Positions 7,977 to 15,778 of a DNA stretch of 64,000 nucleotides are shown here, piece after piece. The stretch is taken from NCBI RefSeq assembly GCF_900106065.1, contig NZ_LT629796.1:3441501-3505500 (forward strand), written 5' to 3'. How positions within the stretch are numbered: position 1 is the stretch's first letter; each line of letters opens with the position of its first letter. A model generated the notes under the pieces. It saw only the letters and a list, made by a program, of their open reading frames with translations. It did not search any database and was not told the origin of the DNA. Made by a program: the position numbers and the translations under genes. The DNA is from Pseudomonas mandelii. Its GTDB lineage: Bacteria; Pseudomonadota; Gammaproteobacteria; Pseudomonadales; Pseudomonadaceae.

Positions 7977-8561
7977 TCAAACCCACCCGCTGCTCTGCAT
8001 CGCCTTGTACACCGCCACAATCGCCAGGACAAAGAACGCCGACGCCGCCAGGCGACGGATCAGGGTGAGCGGCAATTTATCCGCCGCAAAGTTACCCGCC
8101 AATACCACCGGCACGTTGGCAATCAACATCCCGGCGGTGGTGCCGATGATCACCAGCCACAAATCCGGGTATTGCGCGGCGAGCATCACCGTGGCGACCT
8201 GGGTTTTGTCGCCCATTTCTGCCAGGAAAAACGCGATCAGCGTGGTCAGGAACGGCCCGAACTTGCGGGCGGTGCTGGCTTCATCGTCGTCCATCTTGTC
8301 CGGCACCAGGGTCCACAGTGCGGTCGCGGCGAAGCTCGCCGCCAGGATCCAGTGCAACACCGCATTCGAGAAGAAACTGCCGAACCAGGCACCGACCGCA
8401 CCGGCCGCCGCATGGTTGGCCAGGGTCGCGGCGACGATGCCGGCGATGATCGGCCAGGGTTTGCGAAAGCGGGCAGCGAGAATGAGCGCGAGCAGTTGCG
8501 TCTTGTCGCCGATTTCGGCCAAGGCAACGATTGCGGTGGGAACGAGCAGAGAGTCCAGCAT
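7977..8561 (-). CDS. TMEM165/GDT1-family manganese exporter (MneA-like)
   Basis: Inner-membrane protein of 194 aa with six predicted helices arranged as two repeats, each carrying the family signature E-x-G-D-K-T: AEIGDKTQ (Glu16) and AEMGDKTQ (Glu115). UPF0016/GDT1 proteins export Mn2+ (MneA in Vibrio cholerae is the bacterial reference). The start at 8561 has AGGA upstream, preferred over an in-frame start at 8591. The manganese role is strongly supported by a yybP-ykoY riboswitch in its leader (8690-8780). Expected behaviour: Mn2+ binding to the leader allows expression of the exporter. Single gene. Confidence 0.9.
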   Translation of the reverse strand: MLDSLLVPTAIVALAEIGDKTQLLALILAARFRKPWPIIAGIVAATLANHAAAGAVGAWFGSFFSNAVLHWILAASFAATALWTLVPDKMDDDEASTARKFGPFLTTLIAFFLAEMGDKTQVATVMLAAQYPDLWLVIIGTTAGMLIANVPVVLAGNFAADKLPLTLIRRLAASAFFVLAIVAVYKAMQSSGWV

Positions 8562-8576
8562 CAGGGATTTTCCTAA

Positions 8577-8642
8577 GGGGCGGGTCGACACGGCTATGAC
8601 ACGTACAGCCTTCCCGCCCCGGGTAAGGTGTTCGTGTCATAG
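8577..8642 (-). promoter_or_regulatory. Putative expression platform of the Mn riboswitch
   Basis: Read on the minus strand, a perfect 10-base stem CTATGACACG/CGTGTCATAG (8633-8642 with 8593-8602) encloses GGGGCGGG (8613-8620), which is fully complementary to CCCGCCCC (8577-8584) lying just before the AGGA ribosome binding site. This gives either a loop-to-leader pseudoknot or two competing folds that could expose or hide the translation start. Structure is visible; the switching mechanism is inferred. Confidence 0.5.
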
Positions 8643-8689
8643 GTCTTGTCAAACCCTGCGATCCGTCTGATGCGGACGCTTGGGTCGCA

Positions 8690-8780
8690 TACGCCATGGT
8701 CTGTTGACCAAGTATGTTGACGTATGCCGGACGAGCATGGCGCTCGTGGGAGACTACTCCCCTAGGACGGAGCGGATTCT
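8690..8780 (-). ncRNA. yybP-ykoY manganese riboswitch aptamer
   Basis: The minus-strand leader contains the hallmark conserved pieces of the yybP-ykoY aptamer: CCTAGGGGAGTAGTCTCCC at its 5' side and GTCAACATACTTGG at its 3' side, with a CACGAGCGCC..GCTCGTC hairpin between. The class binds Mn2+ and controls manganese exporters, which fits the GDT1-family gene about 130 bases downstream. Boundaries are approximate. Confidence 0.85.
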
Positions 8781-8815
8781 GCCTAGGCAAAACCCGTTAG
8801 GCAAGCACTTATTTT

Positions 8816-9814
8816 TCAGCCTCGTTTGGCCCGATAAATTCTGAAACCCTGTCCTTCGGCCTTGATCGCGCACACGCCCAAGTGCTCTTCGATCAGCGGC
8901 TGATACTTCAGGAAGCTGTTCGCAACCAAGCGCAGTTCGCCGCCGTTTTTCAGATGTTTGGCTGCTTTTCGCAGCAAGTTCTCGGTGGCGAAGTAGTCGG
9001 TGTGAACGCCGACATGGAACGGTGGATTGCTCAGAATTGCACTTAAACCCATCGGTGCCGCGTCAATGCCGTCACCGGTAATCACGTCCGCTTCCAGGCC
9101 ATTGGCAGCCAGCGTCATACGGCTGCTGGCGGCAGCGAAGGCGTCCACGTCAAGCAACGTCACCTGATTGTGCGGATAACGACGTTTCACCGCCGCGCCC
9201 AGTACACCGGCACCGCAACCGAAGTCGAGCAAGTGGCCGCTCGGCAACTTGTCCAAGTGTTCCAGCAGCAATGCGCTGCCGCGATCCAGCCGGCCGTGGC
9301 TGAACACGCCCGGCAGGCTGATGACTTTCAGCGGACCTTCGGCCAGCGGCAGTTCATAGGTCTGGGCCAGGCTTTCCAGCGACTTGGCTTCTGGCGCGTT
9401 GGCCACAGTAACCAGCCAGAGCTGGCAATGCCGCGCGCTGTCGAGCTTGCGTGGCTTGCCGAACGGGTTCAGTTGCTTGGCCGCGCCTTCGATGCCGCTG
9501 CGTTTTTCACCCACCAGGTACAACTCGCGACCGGCCAGGCGAGAGGCGAGGGCGTTGAGAATGTAATCGGTCAGGTCCTTGGACTTGGGTAAAAACACCA
9601 CCGCCGTCTCGAACTCACGCTCGGGTGCGGTCACACCAAAATGGCTGCGCTCGGCAAAACGCGCCTCCAGCGCCGCTTGATCACCGGCATGCCAGCACCA
9701 GCCATGGGCGTCGGGTAGACGGCCGAGCAAGTCGTCGGCGGGCAAACCGGCCAGCAGCACCGAACCCTGAAATAAGTCGGCCTGACGAAGCAGTACTTCA
9801 CTGCGCGGATCCAT
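8816..9814 (-). CDS. rsmC: 16S rRNA (guanine-1207-N2)-methyltransferase RsmC
   Basis: 332-aa SAM-dependent methyltransferase that methylates G1207 of 16S rRNA in the small subunit. It has the RsmC two-domain layout: a degenerate N-terminal methyltransferase-like half (residues 1-165) and a catalytic C-terminal half with [13 protein letters not shown] as SAM motif I, LLDVDAFA as motif II and the NPPFH catalytic motif near residue 264. Length is normal for the family. The ATG at 9814 has AGGAG upstream. Single gene; upstream of the riboswitch-controlled exporter but separated by its leader. Confidence 0.92.
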   Translation of the reverse strand: MDPRSEVLLRQADLFQGSVLLAGLPADDLLGRLPDAHGWCWHAGDQAALEARFAERSHFGVTAPEREFETAVVFLPKSKDLTDYILNALASRLAGRELYLVGEKRSGIEGAAKQLNPFGKPRKLDSARHCQLWLVTVANAPEAKSLESLAQTYELPLAEGPLKVISLPGVFSHGRLDRGSALLLEHLDKLPSGHLLDFGCGAGVLGAAVKRRYPHNQVTLLDVDAFAAASSRMTLAANGLEADVITGDGIDAAPMGLSAILSNPPFHVGVHTDYFATENLLRKAAKHLKNGGELRLVANSFLKYQPLIEEHLGVCAIKAEGQGFRIYRAKRG

Positions 9815-9847
9815 AACTGCTCCTGTGAAAAAAAGTGCCGCAGTCTA

Positions 9848-10813
9848 TCAACTGACGACCCGCAGCGCTTTACCGCTGAAGTATCCCTGCGCGTTTTCGG
9901 TCAACTGACCGACGATCCTTTGCCGCGCCTCGCGACTGCCCCAGGCGTTGTGCGGCGTGACGATCAGCCGTGGAATATCGTGGGCCAGCAACGGATTGCC
10001 GGCGGTTGGTGGTTCGACGCTCAGCACATCGGTCGCCGCGCCGCCCAGATGACCGTTGCGCAAGGCATCGGCCAGTGCCTGTTCATCGATCAAGCCACCG
10101 CGTGCGGTGTTGACCACGAACGCGCCGGGTTTCATCGAGGCCAGTTCGCGGGCACCAATGAAGTGGCGGGTGTGTTCGTTGAGTGGGCAGTGCAGGGTCA
10201 GCGCATCGATTTGCGGCAGCAGTTCATCCAGCGGCAAGCGATCCGGCCGGGCAGGACGCCCCGGAATCTGTCCCAGCAACACACGCATGCCGAAGGCTTC
10301 GGCCAGCCGTGCGACGGCGCCGCCCAGTTCGCCATGGCCGAGCAGGCCGAGGGTTTTGCCCTCGAGTTCGACAATCGGGTAATCCAGCAGGCAGAACTGT
10401 TTCGCTTGCTGCCAGCGGCCTTCACCCACGGCTTTCTGATAGTCCGCCAGGCGCGTGGCCAGGTTGAGCAGCAACATGATCGTGTGCTGCGCCACCGACG
10501 GTGTGCCGTAGCCCTGGCAGTTGCAGACCGTGATGTCGTGGGCACGAGCGGCCGCGAGGTCGACGTTGTTGGTGCCGGTAGCGGTGATCAGGATCAGCTT
10601 CAGATCAGGGCTGGCGGCGATGGCGTTGGCGTCGATCAGAATCTTGTTGCTGATGGCCACGGTGGCGCCCTTGAGGCGTTCGATCACCTGCTCCGGCGTG
10701 GTCTGTGCGAACAGCTGCAAGTCGTCAAAGCAGTCGCGCAACGGGCTGAGATCGAGGTCGCCCAGGTCCAGGGAAGGGTGGTCGAGGAAAACGGCGCGGC
10801 GAGAGTTCGTCAT
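9848..10813 (-). CDS. D-2-hydroxyacid dehydrogenase (hydroxypyruvate/glyoxylate reductase type)
   Basis: 321-aa NAD(P)-dependent oxidoreductase of the D-isomer 2-hydroxyacid dehydrogenase family, reducing substrates such as hydroxypyruvate or glyoxylate. Seen: dinucleotide fold motif LLGHGELG near residue 155, catalytic Arg in NTARGGLID, Glu in DVLSVEPP and His in TPHNAWGS. The insertion-free length and NCQGYGTPSVAQH segment resemble the HprA/glycerate dehydrogenase subgroup. The frame could begin one codon earlier with TTG, but ATG at 10813 with AAAGG upstream is preferred. It is 33 bases from rsmC on the same strand. Exact substrate not readable. Confidence 0.82.
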   Translation of the reverse strand: MTNSRRAVFLDHPSLDLGDLDLSPLRDCFDDLQLFAQTTPEQVIERLKGATVAISNKILIDANAIAASPDLKLILITATGTNNVDLAAARAHDITVCNCQGYGTPSVAQHTIMLLLNLATRLADYQKAVGEGRWQQAKQFCLLDYPIVELEGKTLGLLGHGELGGAVARLAEAFGMRVLLGQIPGRPARPDRLPLDELLPQIDALTLHCPLNEHTRHFIGARELASMKPGAFVVNTARGGLIDEQALADALRNGHLGGAATDVLSVEPPTAGNPLLAHDIPRLIVTPHNAWGSREARQRIVGQLTENAQGYFSGKALRVVS

Positions 10814-10907
10814 CAACTGTACCTTTTGTGCGGTGAACTGAAGGCGTAATCTGCCGAGCCTACCAGATGAAACATATAGTTACGCATTGCAGGCCAGGTG
10901 CGAAACC

Positions 10908-10996
10908 TGTGGGAGCGAGCCTGCTCGCGATGGGGCATTAACATTCAACACCTTTGTTGAATGTCAGATCGCATCGCGAGCAGGCTCGCTCCCACA
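10908..10996. repeat. REP pair, inward orientation
   Basis: TGTGGGAGCGAGCCTGCTCG at the left and its near-perfect reverse complement at the right, with the CGCGA ends facing the centre and CAACAcctTTGTTG forming an inner hairpin. Typical Pseudomonas REPIN, lying between divergent genes. Confidence 0.85.
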
Positions 10997-11053
10997 AGGG
11001 TTGGCGTTGACCTGTGAATTTCATTTTGATCGATCTACCCCAAAGGAGCCCCC

Positions 11054-11683
11054 ATGTACTGGACAGAGTTCTTGACCGTTGCCCTGATTCACTTGCTCGC
11101 CGTCGCCAGCCCCGGCCCGGATTTCGCCGTGGTGGTGCGTGAAAGCGTGACTCATGGCCGTCGCGCCGGGACCTGGACCGCGCTGGGCGTCGGTACGGCG
11201 ATTTTCCTGCACGTCGGCTATTCATTGCTCGGCATCGGCCTGATCGTGTCGCAGTCGATCGTGCTGTTCAACGCCTTGAAATGGGCGGCTGCCGCGTATC
11301 TGCTGTACATCGGCTACAAGGCCTTGCGCGCGCAACCGGCTAAAGCCGTCACCGACGACTTGCACAAGGAAGCCGGCGAGCGCACACCGCGCGGTGCCTT
11401 CACCTCAGGTTTCGTGACCAACGGCCTGAACCCCAAAGCCACGCTGTTCTTTTTGTCGCTGTTCACCGTGGTGATCAACCCGCACACGCCGTTGGCGGTA
11501 CAGGCAGGCTACGGGCTCTATCTCGCGGCGGCGACGGCCGTGTGGTTCTGCCTGGTGGCGCGGCTGTTCAGCCAGCAGCGCGTGCGCGCCGGTTTTGCGC
11601 GGATGGGCCATTGGTTCGACCGGACCATGGGTGTGGTGCTGATCGCCATCGGCGTCAAACTCGCTTTTACCGAGATGCATTGA
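11054..11683 (+). CDS. LysE/RhtB-family amino-acid exporter
   Basis: 209-aa inner-membrane exporter of the LysE superfamily, expected to move an amino acid or related metabolite out of the cell. Family marks: AVASPGPDFAVVVRESVTHGRRAG near the N-terminus (the conserved PGP motif), LYIGYKALRAQ, and GFVTNGLNPKATLFFLSLF in the middle. About six membrane helices. AAAGGAG lies 6 bases before the ATG, an excellent ribosome binding site. The substrate is unknown. Single gene; no adjacent LysG-type regulator. Confidence 0.85.
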   Translation: MYWTEFLTVALIHLLAVASPGPDFAVVVRESVTHGRRAGTWTALGVGTAIFLHVGYSLLGIGLIVSQSIVLFNALKWAAAAYLLYIGYKALRAQPAKAVTDDLHKEAGERTPRGAFTSGFVTNGLNPKATLFFLSLFTVVINPHTPLAVQAGYGLYLAAATAVWFCLVARLFSQQRVRAGFARMGHWFDRTMGVVLIAIGVKLAFTEMH

Positions 11684-11713
11684 TCGCGCAGCGCCCTGGA
11701 TAACGAATTCCCG

Positions 11714-11740
11714 CAAATGCTGGCGCAAAGCTAGCATTTG
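11714..11740. other. Hairpin/inverted repeat after the LysE-type gene
   Basis: CAAATGCTGGC and GCTAGCATTTG are 11-base arms with one mismatch around a 5-base loop GCAAA. There is no T-tract. It could be a weak terminator for the exporter or an operator for the acyl-CoA ligase gene that begins about 100 bases later. Confidence 0.45.
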
Positions 11741-11844
11741 TACGGCTCTGCAAATCATTCCTTTGGCTGATTTGGCCGGCGTATAAGGGTTCTAGAGTGT
11801 TTGCCTCTTGAAGCCAACACCGTGCAGTCAGAAAAGGGATTCTT

Positions 11845-13527
11845 ATGTTGCAGACTCGCGTTATCCCCCCAGCCGAAGGCGCTTACCAGTATCCGTTGCT
11901 GATCAAACGGCTGCTGATGTCCGGCGCTCGTTACGAGAAAACCCGCGAGATCATTTACCGCGACCAGTTGCGCTACAGCTATCCGACCCTGATCGAGCGG
12001 GTCGCGCGACTGGCCAACGTGCTCACGGCGGCCGGGGTCAAGGCCGGCGATACCGTGGCGGTGATGGACTGGGATAGCCATCGGTATCTGGAATGCATGT
12101 TTGCCATCCCGATGATCGGCGCGGTGATTCACACCATCAACGTGCGCCTGTCACCGGAACAGATCCTCTACACCATGAACCACGCCGAGGACCGCTTCGT
12201 GCTGGTCAACAGCGAATTCGTCGGGCTGTACCAGGCGATTGCCGGGCACCTGACCACGGTCGAGAAAACCCTGCTTCTGACAGACCTGCCGGAAAAAACC
12301 GCCGATTTGCCGAACCTGGTAGGCGAGTACGAGCAGTTGCTGGCGGCCGCGAGCACGCAGTACGACTTCCAGGATTTCGACGAAAACTCGGTCGCGACCA
12401 CGTTCTACACCACCGGTACCACCGGCAACCCTAAAGGCGTGTACTTCACCCACCGGCAACTGGTGCTGCACACCATGGGCGTGTCGACCATCATGGGCGC
12501 CATCGACAGCGTGCGGCTGCTGGGCACCAACGACGTGTACATGCCGATCACGCCGATGTTCCACGTGCATGCCTGGGGCTTGCCGTATGTGGCGACCATG
12601 CTCGGGCTCAAGCAGGTTTATCCCGGCCGTTACGACCCGGAGTACCTGGTGGAGCTGTGGCGCAAGGAGAAGGTCACCTTTTCCCACTGCGTGCCGACCA
12701 TCCTGCAGATGGTCCTCAATTCCAAGGCGGCGCAGAGCACCGATTTCGGCGGCTGGAAAATTGTCATCGGCGGCAGTGCGCTGAACCGTGCACTGTACGA
12801 AGCGGCCAAGGCCAAGGGCATTCAGCTGACCGCCGCTTATGGCATGTCGGAAACCGGGCCGTTGGTGTCCTGTGCCCACCTCAACGATGAGCTGATGGCC
12901 GGCACCGAAGACGAACGCACCACGTATCGCATCAAGGCCGGCGTGCCGGGGCCACTGGTGGAGGCGGCGATCGTCGACACCGACGGCAACTTCCTGCCCG
13001 CCGATGGCGAGACTCAGGGCGAACTGGTGCTGCGTGCGCCGTGGCTCACCGAGGGCTACTTCAACGAACCGCAAAAGGGCGCCGAGCTCTGGGCCGGGGG
13101 CTGGCTGCACACCGGCGACGTGGCAACGCTGGACAGCATGGGCGTGATCGACATTCGTGATCGCATCAAAGACGTGATCAAGACCGGCGGCGAGTGGATC
13201 TCGTCCCTGGACCTCGAAGATCTGATCAGCCGTCACGTGGCGGTACGCGAAGTAGCAGTGGTAGGCATCGCCGATCCACAGTGGGGCGAGCGCCCGTTTG
13301 CGCTGCTGGTGATCCGCGAAGGGCATGAGGTCGGGGCTAAAGAGCTCAAGGAACACCTCAAGCCATTCGTAGAGTTGGGCCACCTGAGCAAGTGGGCGAT
13401 CCCGAGCCAGATCGCCCTTGTTACTGAAATTCCCAAGACCAGTGTCGGCAAACTCGACAAGAAGCGCATCCGCCTAGACATCACTGAATGGCAGGCCAAC
13501 AACAGCACCTTCCTCTCGACGCTTTAA
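11845..13527 (+). CDS. AlkK-like medium/long-chain fatty acyl-CoA ligase
   Basis: 560-aa adenylate-forming enzyme that activates fatty acids to acyl-CoA using ATP. The AMP-binding P-loop YTTGTTGNPKG is at residues 188-198; other core motifs are MFHVHAWGLPY, TAAYGMSETGP, GWLHTGDVA and the C-terminal hinge/lysine segment RIKDVIKTGGEW and KTSVGKLDKK. The sequence style (MLQTRVIPPAEGAYQYPLLIKRLL) matches the AlkK-like group, which favours medium-chain substrates and feeds beta-oxidation or PHA. AAAAGGG precedes the ATG. Followed by DUF1302 and DUF1329 genes and a LuxR-type regulator, which implies use of an external lipid or ester; from memory P. putida carries a similar set at PP_0763-PP_0767. 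Confidence 0.85.
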   Translation: MLQTRVIPPAEGAYQYPLLIKRLLMSGARYEKTREIIYRDQLRYSYPTLIERVARLANVLTAAGVKAGDTVAVMDWDSHRYLECMFAIPMIGAVIHTINVRLSPEQILYTMNHAEDRFVLVNSEFVGLYQAIAGHLTTVEKTLLLTDLPEKTADLPNLVGEYEQLLAAASTQYDFQDFDENSVATTFYTTGTTGNPKGVYFTHRQLVLHTMGVSTIMGAIDSVRLLGTNDVYMPITPMFHVHAWGLPYVATMLGLKQVYPGRYDPEYLVELWRKEKVTFSHCVPTILQMVLNSKAAQSTDFGGWKIVIGGSALNRALYEAAKAKGIQLTAAYGMSETGPLVSCAHLNDELMAGTEDERTTYRIKAGVPGPLVEAAIVDTDGNFLPADGETQGELVLRAPWLTEGYFNEPQKGAELWAGGWLHTGDVATLDSMGVIDIRDRIKDVIKTGGEWISSLDLEDLISRHVAVREVAVVGIADPQWGERPFALLVIREGHEVGAKELKEHLKPFVELGHLSKWAIPSQIALVTEIPKTSVGKLDKKRIRLDITEWQANNSTFLSTL

Positions 13528-13863
13528 GCGCCTTCTGGTGTGCCCGAAAGGGCACGCCAGCCCCACCAAGCAAGCGCTTGGCTTGTGAAATCCGAATTTT
13601 CAGCCATCCTTGGCATGCCGACATGTGTCGGACTGGCGAAAGGACTGTTCCAGAGTGGCCGGCAGCTGCAAATCACACTTTAGAGGGATCAAGCTCTACT
13701 ACCTGCTGGCTATAGTCCGCTCAAGGATTTTTAAGAACGGAGCGCACGCACAAAACGGGGCGATGCAATTTGGAGTGACTTCGGGACGCCTTGGCTCCCC
13801 GTCATCCACAACGTTTTTAGAAGTGCTAACTGCCATAACAATAATGCACATGGAGTAGCGTCG
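13528..13863. other. Intergenic region upstream of the DUF1302 gene
   Basis: 336 bases without a gene. It holds a hairpin without T-tract just after the ligase stop (13535-13560, stem CTGGTGTGCCC/GGGCACGCCAG), a near-palindrome centred on AAGCGCTT at about 13574, and a perfect 14-base palindrome CCGACATGTGTCGG (13618-13631) that looks like an operator. A TATAGT at 13711-13716 may be a -10 box but no convincing -35 was found. A GGAG ribosome binding site ends the region. Confidence 0.5.
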
Positions 13864-15750
13864 ATGACATCAGTAAACACGTTCTGGCGCCGGGCGAAAT
13901 TGCCCCTGGCGGTCAGTCTCGCCTCTTCGCTCGCCGGGCCTGCATTCGGCGTCAGTTTCAACGTTGGTGAAATCGAAGGTCAGTTCGATTCTTCCCTCTC
14001 GATCGGTTCCAGCTGGTCTACCGAGAGTGCCAACAAGAACCTCATTGGCGTGAACAACGGTGGCAGCGGCCTGTCCCAGACCTCTGATGACGGTCACCTG
14101 AACTTCGAAAGCGGGAAAACCTTCTCGAAGATCTTCAAGGGCATCCATGACCTTGAATTGAAATATGGCGACACTGGCGTTTTCGTCCGTGGCAAATACT
14201 GGTACGACTTTGAACTGAAGGACGAAAGCCGTCCGTTCAAGGACATCAGCGACAACAACCGCAAGGAAGGCGCCAAGTCCTCCGGCGGGCAAATCCTCGA
14301 CGCCTTCGTCTACCACAACTACTCCGTTGCCGATCAGCCGGGTTCCGTGCGTCTGGGCAAGCAGGTAGTGAGCTGGGGTGAAAGTACCTTCATCGGCGGC
14401 GGCATCAACTCGATCAACCCGATCGACGTGTCTGCGTTCCGTCGTCCGGGTGCCGAGATCAAGGAAGGCCTGATCCCGGTCAACATGTTCTATGTGTCCC
14501 AGAGCCTGACCGAAAACCTGTCGGCAGAAGCCTTCTACCAGTTGGAATGGGACCAGACCGTTGTCGATAACTGCGGCACGTTCTTCTCGCAGCCGGACAT
14601 CGTTGCCGATGGTTGCACCGACAACCTTCGCGTGCTGAACAAGCGTTCGCAGATTCCAGCCGTGGCGTTGGGTCCATTGGCCGCCAACGGCGTCAATGTC
14701 AACGAGGAAGGTGTGCTGGTCCAGCGTGGCGGCGATCGTGATGCTCGCGACAGCGGCCAATGGGGCGCGTCCCTCAAGTACATGTTCGAGCCGCTGGACA
14801 CCGAGTTCGGTGCCTACTTCATGAACTACCACAGCCGTGCGCCGATCTTCAGCGCCACGGGTGCGCCGCAGTCGGTCTATAACACCGCGGCTTCTCTGCC
14901 AGGACCGTTCGCCGCACTCGCGCCGCTGCTGGTGGCAGGTAACTCGAAATACTTCATCGAATACCCTGAAGACATTCGCCTCTACGGCCTGAGCTTCTCT
15001 ACCACCCTGCCTACCGGTACGGCGTGGAGCGGTGAACTGAGCTACCGTCCGAACGCACCGGTGCAGCTCAACTCCACCGACATTCTGTTCGCCGGTGTAC
15101 GACCTCTGGGCGGTGCTCTGGGTAACGCTTCGCTGCTCTCTGCCGGCCCGGGTCAAGACCTGCACGGCTATCGTCGTAAAGAAATCACCCAATTCCAGAC
15201 CACCCTGACGCACTTCTTTGACCAGGTCATGGGCGCAAGCCGTCTGACCCTGGTGGGCGAAGTGGGCGTGACTCACGTCGGCGGCCTGGAAAGCACTTCC
15301 GACCTCCGTTATGGCCGCGATCCGGTCTACGGTCCGGGTGCATTGCCAGCCACTGGCGGGGCGAATACGTGTGTGGCCCTCAACACCAGCACCATCAACG
15401 GTGCCGGCCCAGGCACTCCAACCAACAACCGCAGCCGCAACTGCAACAGTGACGGCTTCACCACGTCGACTTCGTGGGGCTACCGTGGTCGCGCCATCTG
15501 GGAATACAACGACGTGTTCGCCGGTGTGAACCTCAAGCCGAACGTGGCCTGGTCCCACGACGTGGATGGTTACTCGCCTGGCCCTGGCGGCAACTTCGAA
15601 GAAGGTCGCAAAGCCGTGAGCCTGGGCGTCGACGCCGAGTACCAGAACACCTACACCGCGAGCCTGGCCTACACCAACTTCTTTGATGGCAAGTACACCA
15701 CCGTCGATGACCGCGACTTCGTTGCGCTCAGCTTCGGCGTGAACTTCTAA
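13864..15750 (+). CDS. DUF1302 outer-membrane beta-barrel protein
   Basis: 628-aa protein with an N-terminal signal peptide (cleavage likely after LAGPAFG) followed by an all-beta pattern of alternating aromatic strands through to the end (DFVALSFGVNF, with a terminal Phe typical of Bam-inserted barrels). Matches the DUF1302 family. Conserved features seen: DFELKDESRPF, LGKQVVSWGES and SINPIDVSAFRRPGAEIKEG. DUF1302 proteins are nearly always encoded next to DUF1329 proteins, as here (28-base gap), and are thought to form an outer-membrane channel or lipid/ester handling pair; the biochemical activity is unproven. The GGAG-preceded ATG gives the signal peptide directly. Confidence 0.85.
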   Translation: MTSVNTFWRRAKLPLAVSLASSLAGPAFGVSFNVGEIEGQFDSSLSIGSSWSTESANKNLIGVNNGGSGLSQTSDDGHLNFESGKTFSKIFKGIHDLELKYGDTGVFVRGKYWYDFELKDESRPFKDISDNNRKEGAKSSGGQILDAFVYHNYSVADQPGSVRLGKQVVSWGESTFIGGGINSINPIDVSAFRRPGAEIKEGLIPVNMFYVSQSLTENLSAEAFYQLEWDQTVVDNCGTFFSQPDIVADGCTDNLRVLNKRSQIPAVALGPLAANGVNVNEEGVLVQRGGDRDARDSGQWGASLKYMFEPLDTEFGAYFMNYHSRAPIFSATGAPQSVYNTAASLPGPFAALAPLLVAGNSKYFIEYPEDIRLYGLSFSTTLPTGTAWSGELSYRPNAPVQLNSTDILFAGVRPLGGALGNASLLSAGPGQDLHGYRRKEITQFQTTLTHFFDQVMGASRLTLVGEVGVTHVGGLESTSDLRYGRDPVYGPGALPATGGANTCVALNTSTINGAGPGTPTNNRSRNCNSDGFTTSTSWGYRGRAIWEYNDVFAGVNLKPNVAWSHDVDGYSPGPGGNFEEGRKAVSLGVDAEYQNTYTASLAYTNFFDGKYTTVDDRDFVALSFGVNF

Positions 15751-15778
15751 GCACTGTTTTTTCAGGACGAACACACAT

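Noticed and set aside
11763..11787. TTGGCT...TATAAG as a promoter of the acyl-CoA ligase gene
   Set aside because: The spacing is only 13 bases, too short for a sigma-70 promoter, and no sigma-54 pattern fits either.
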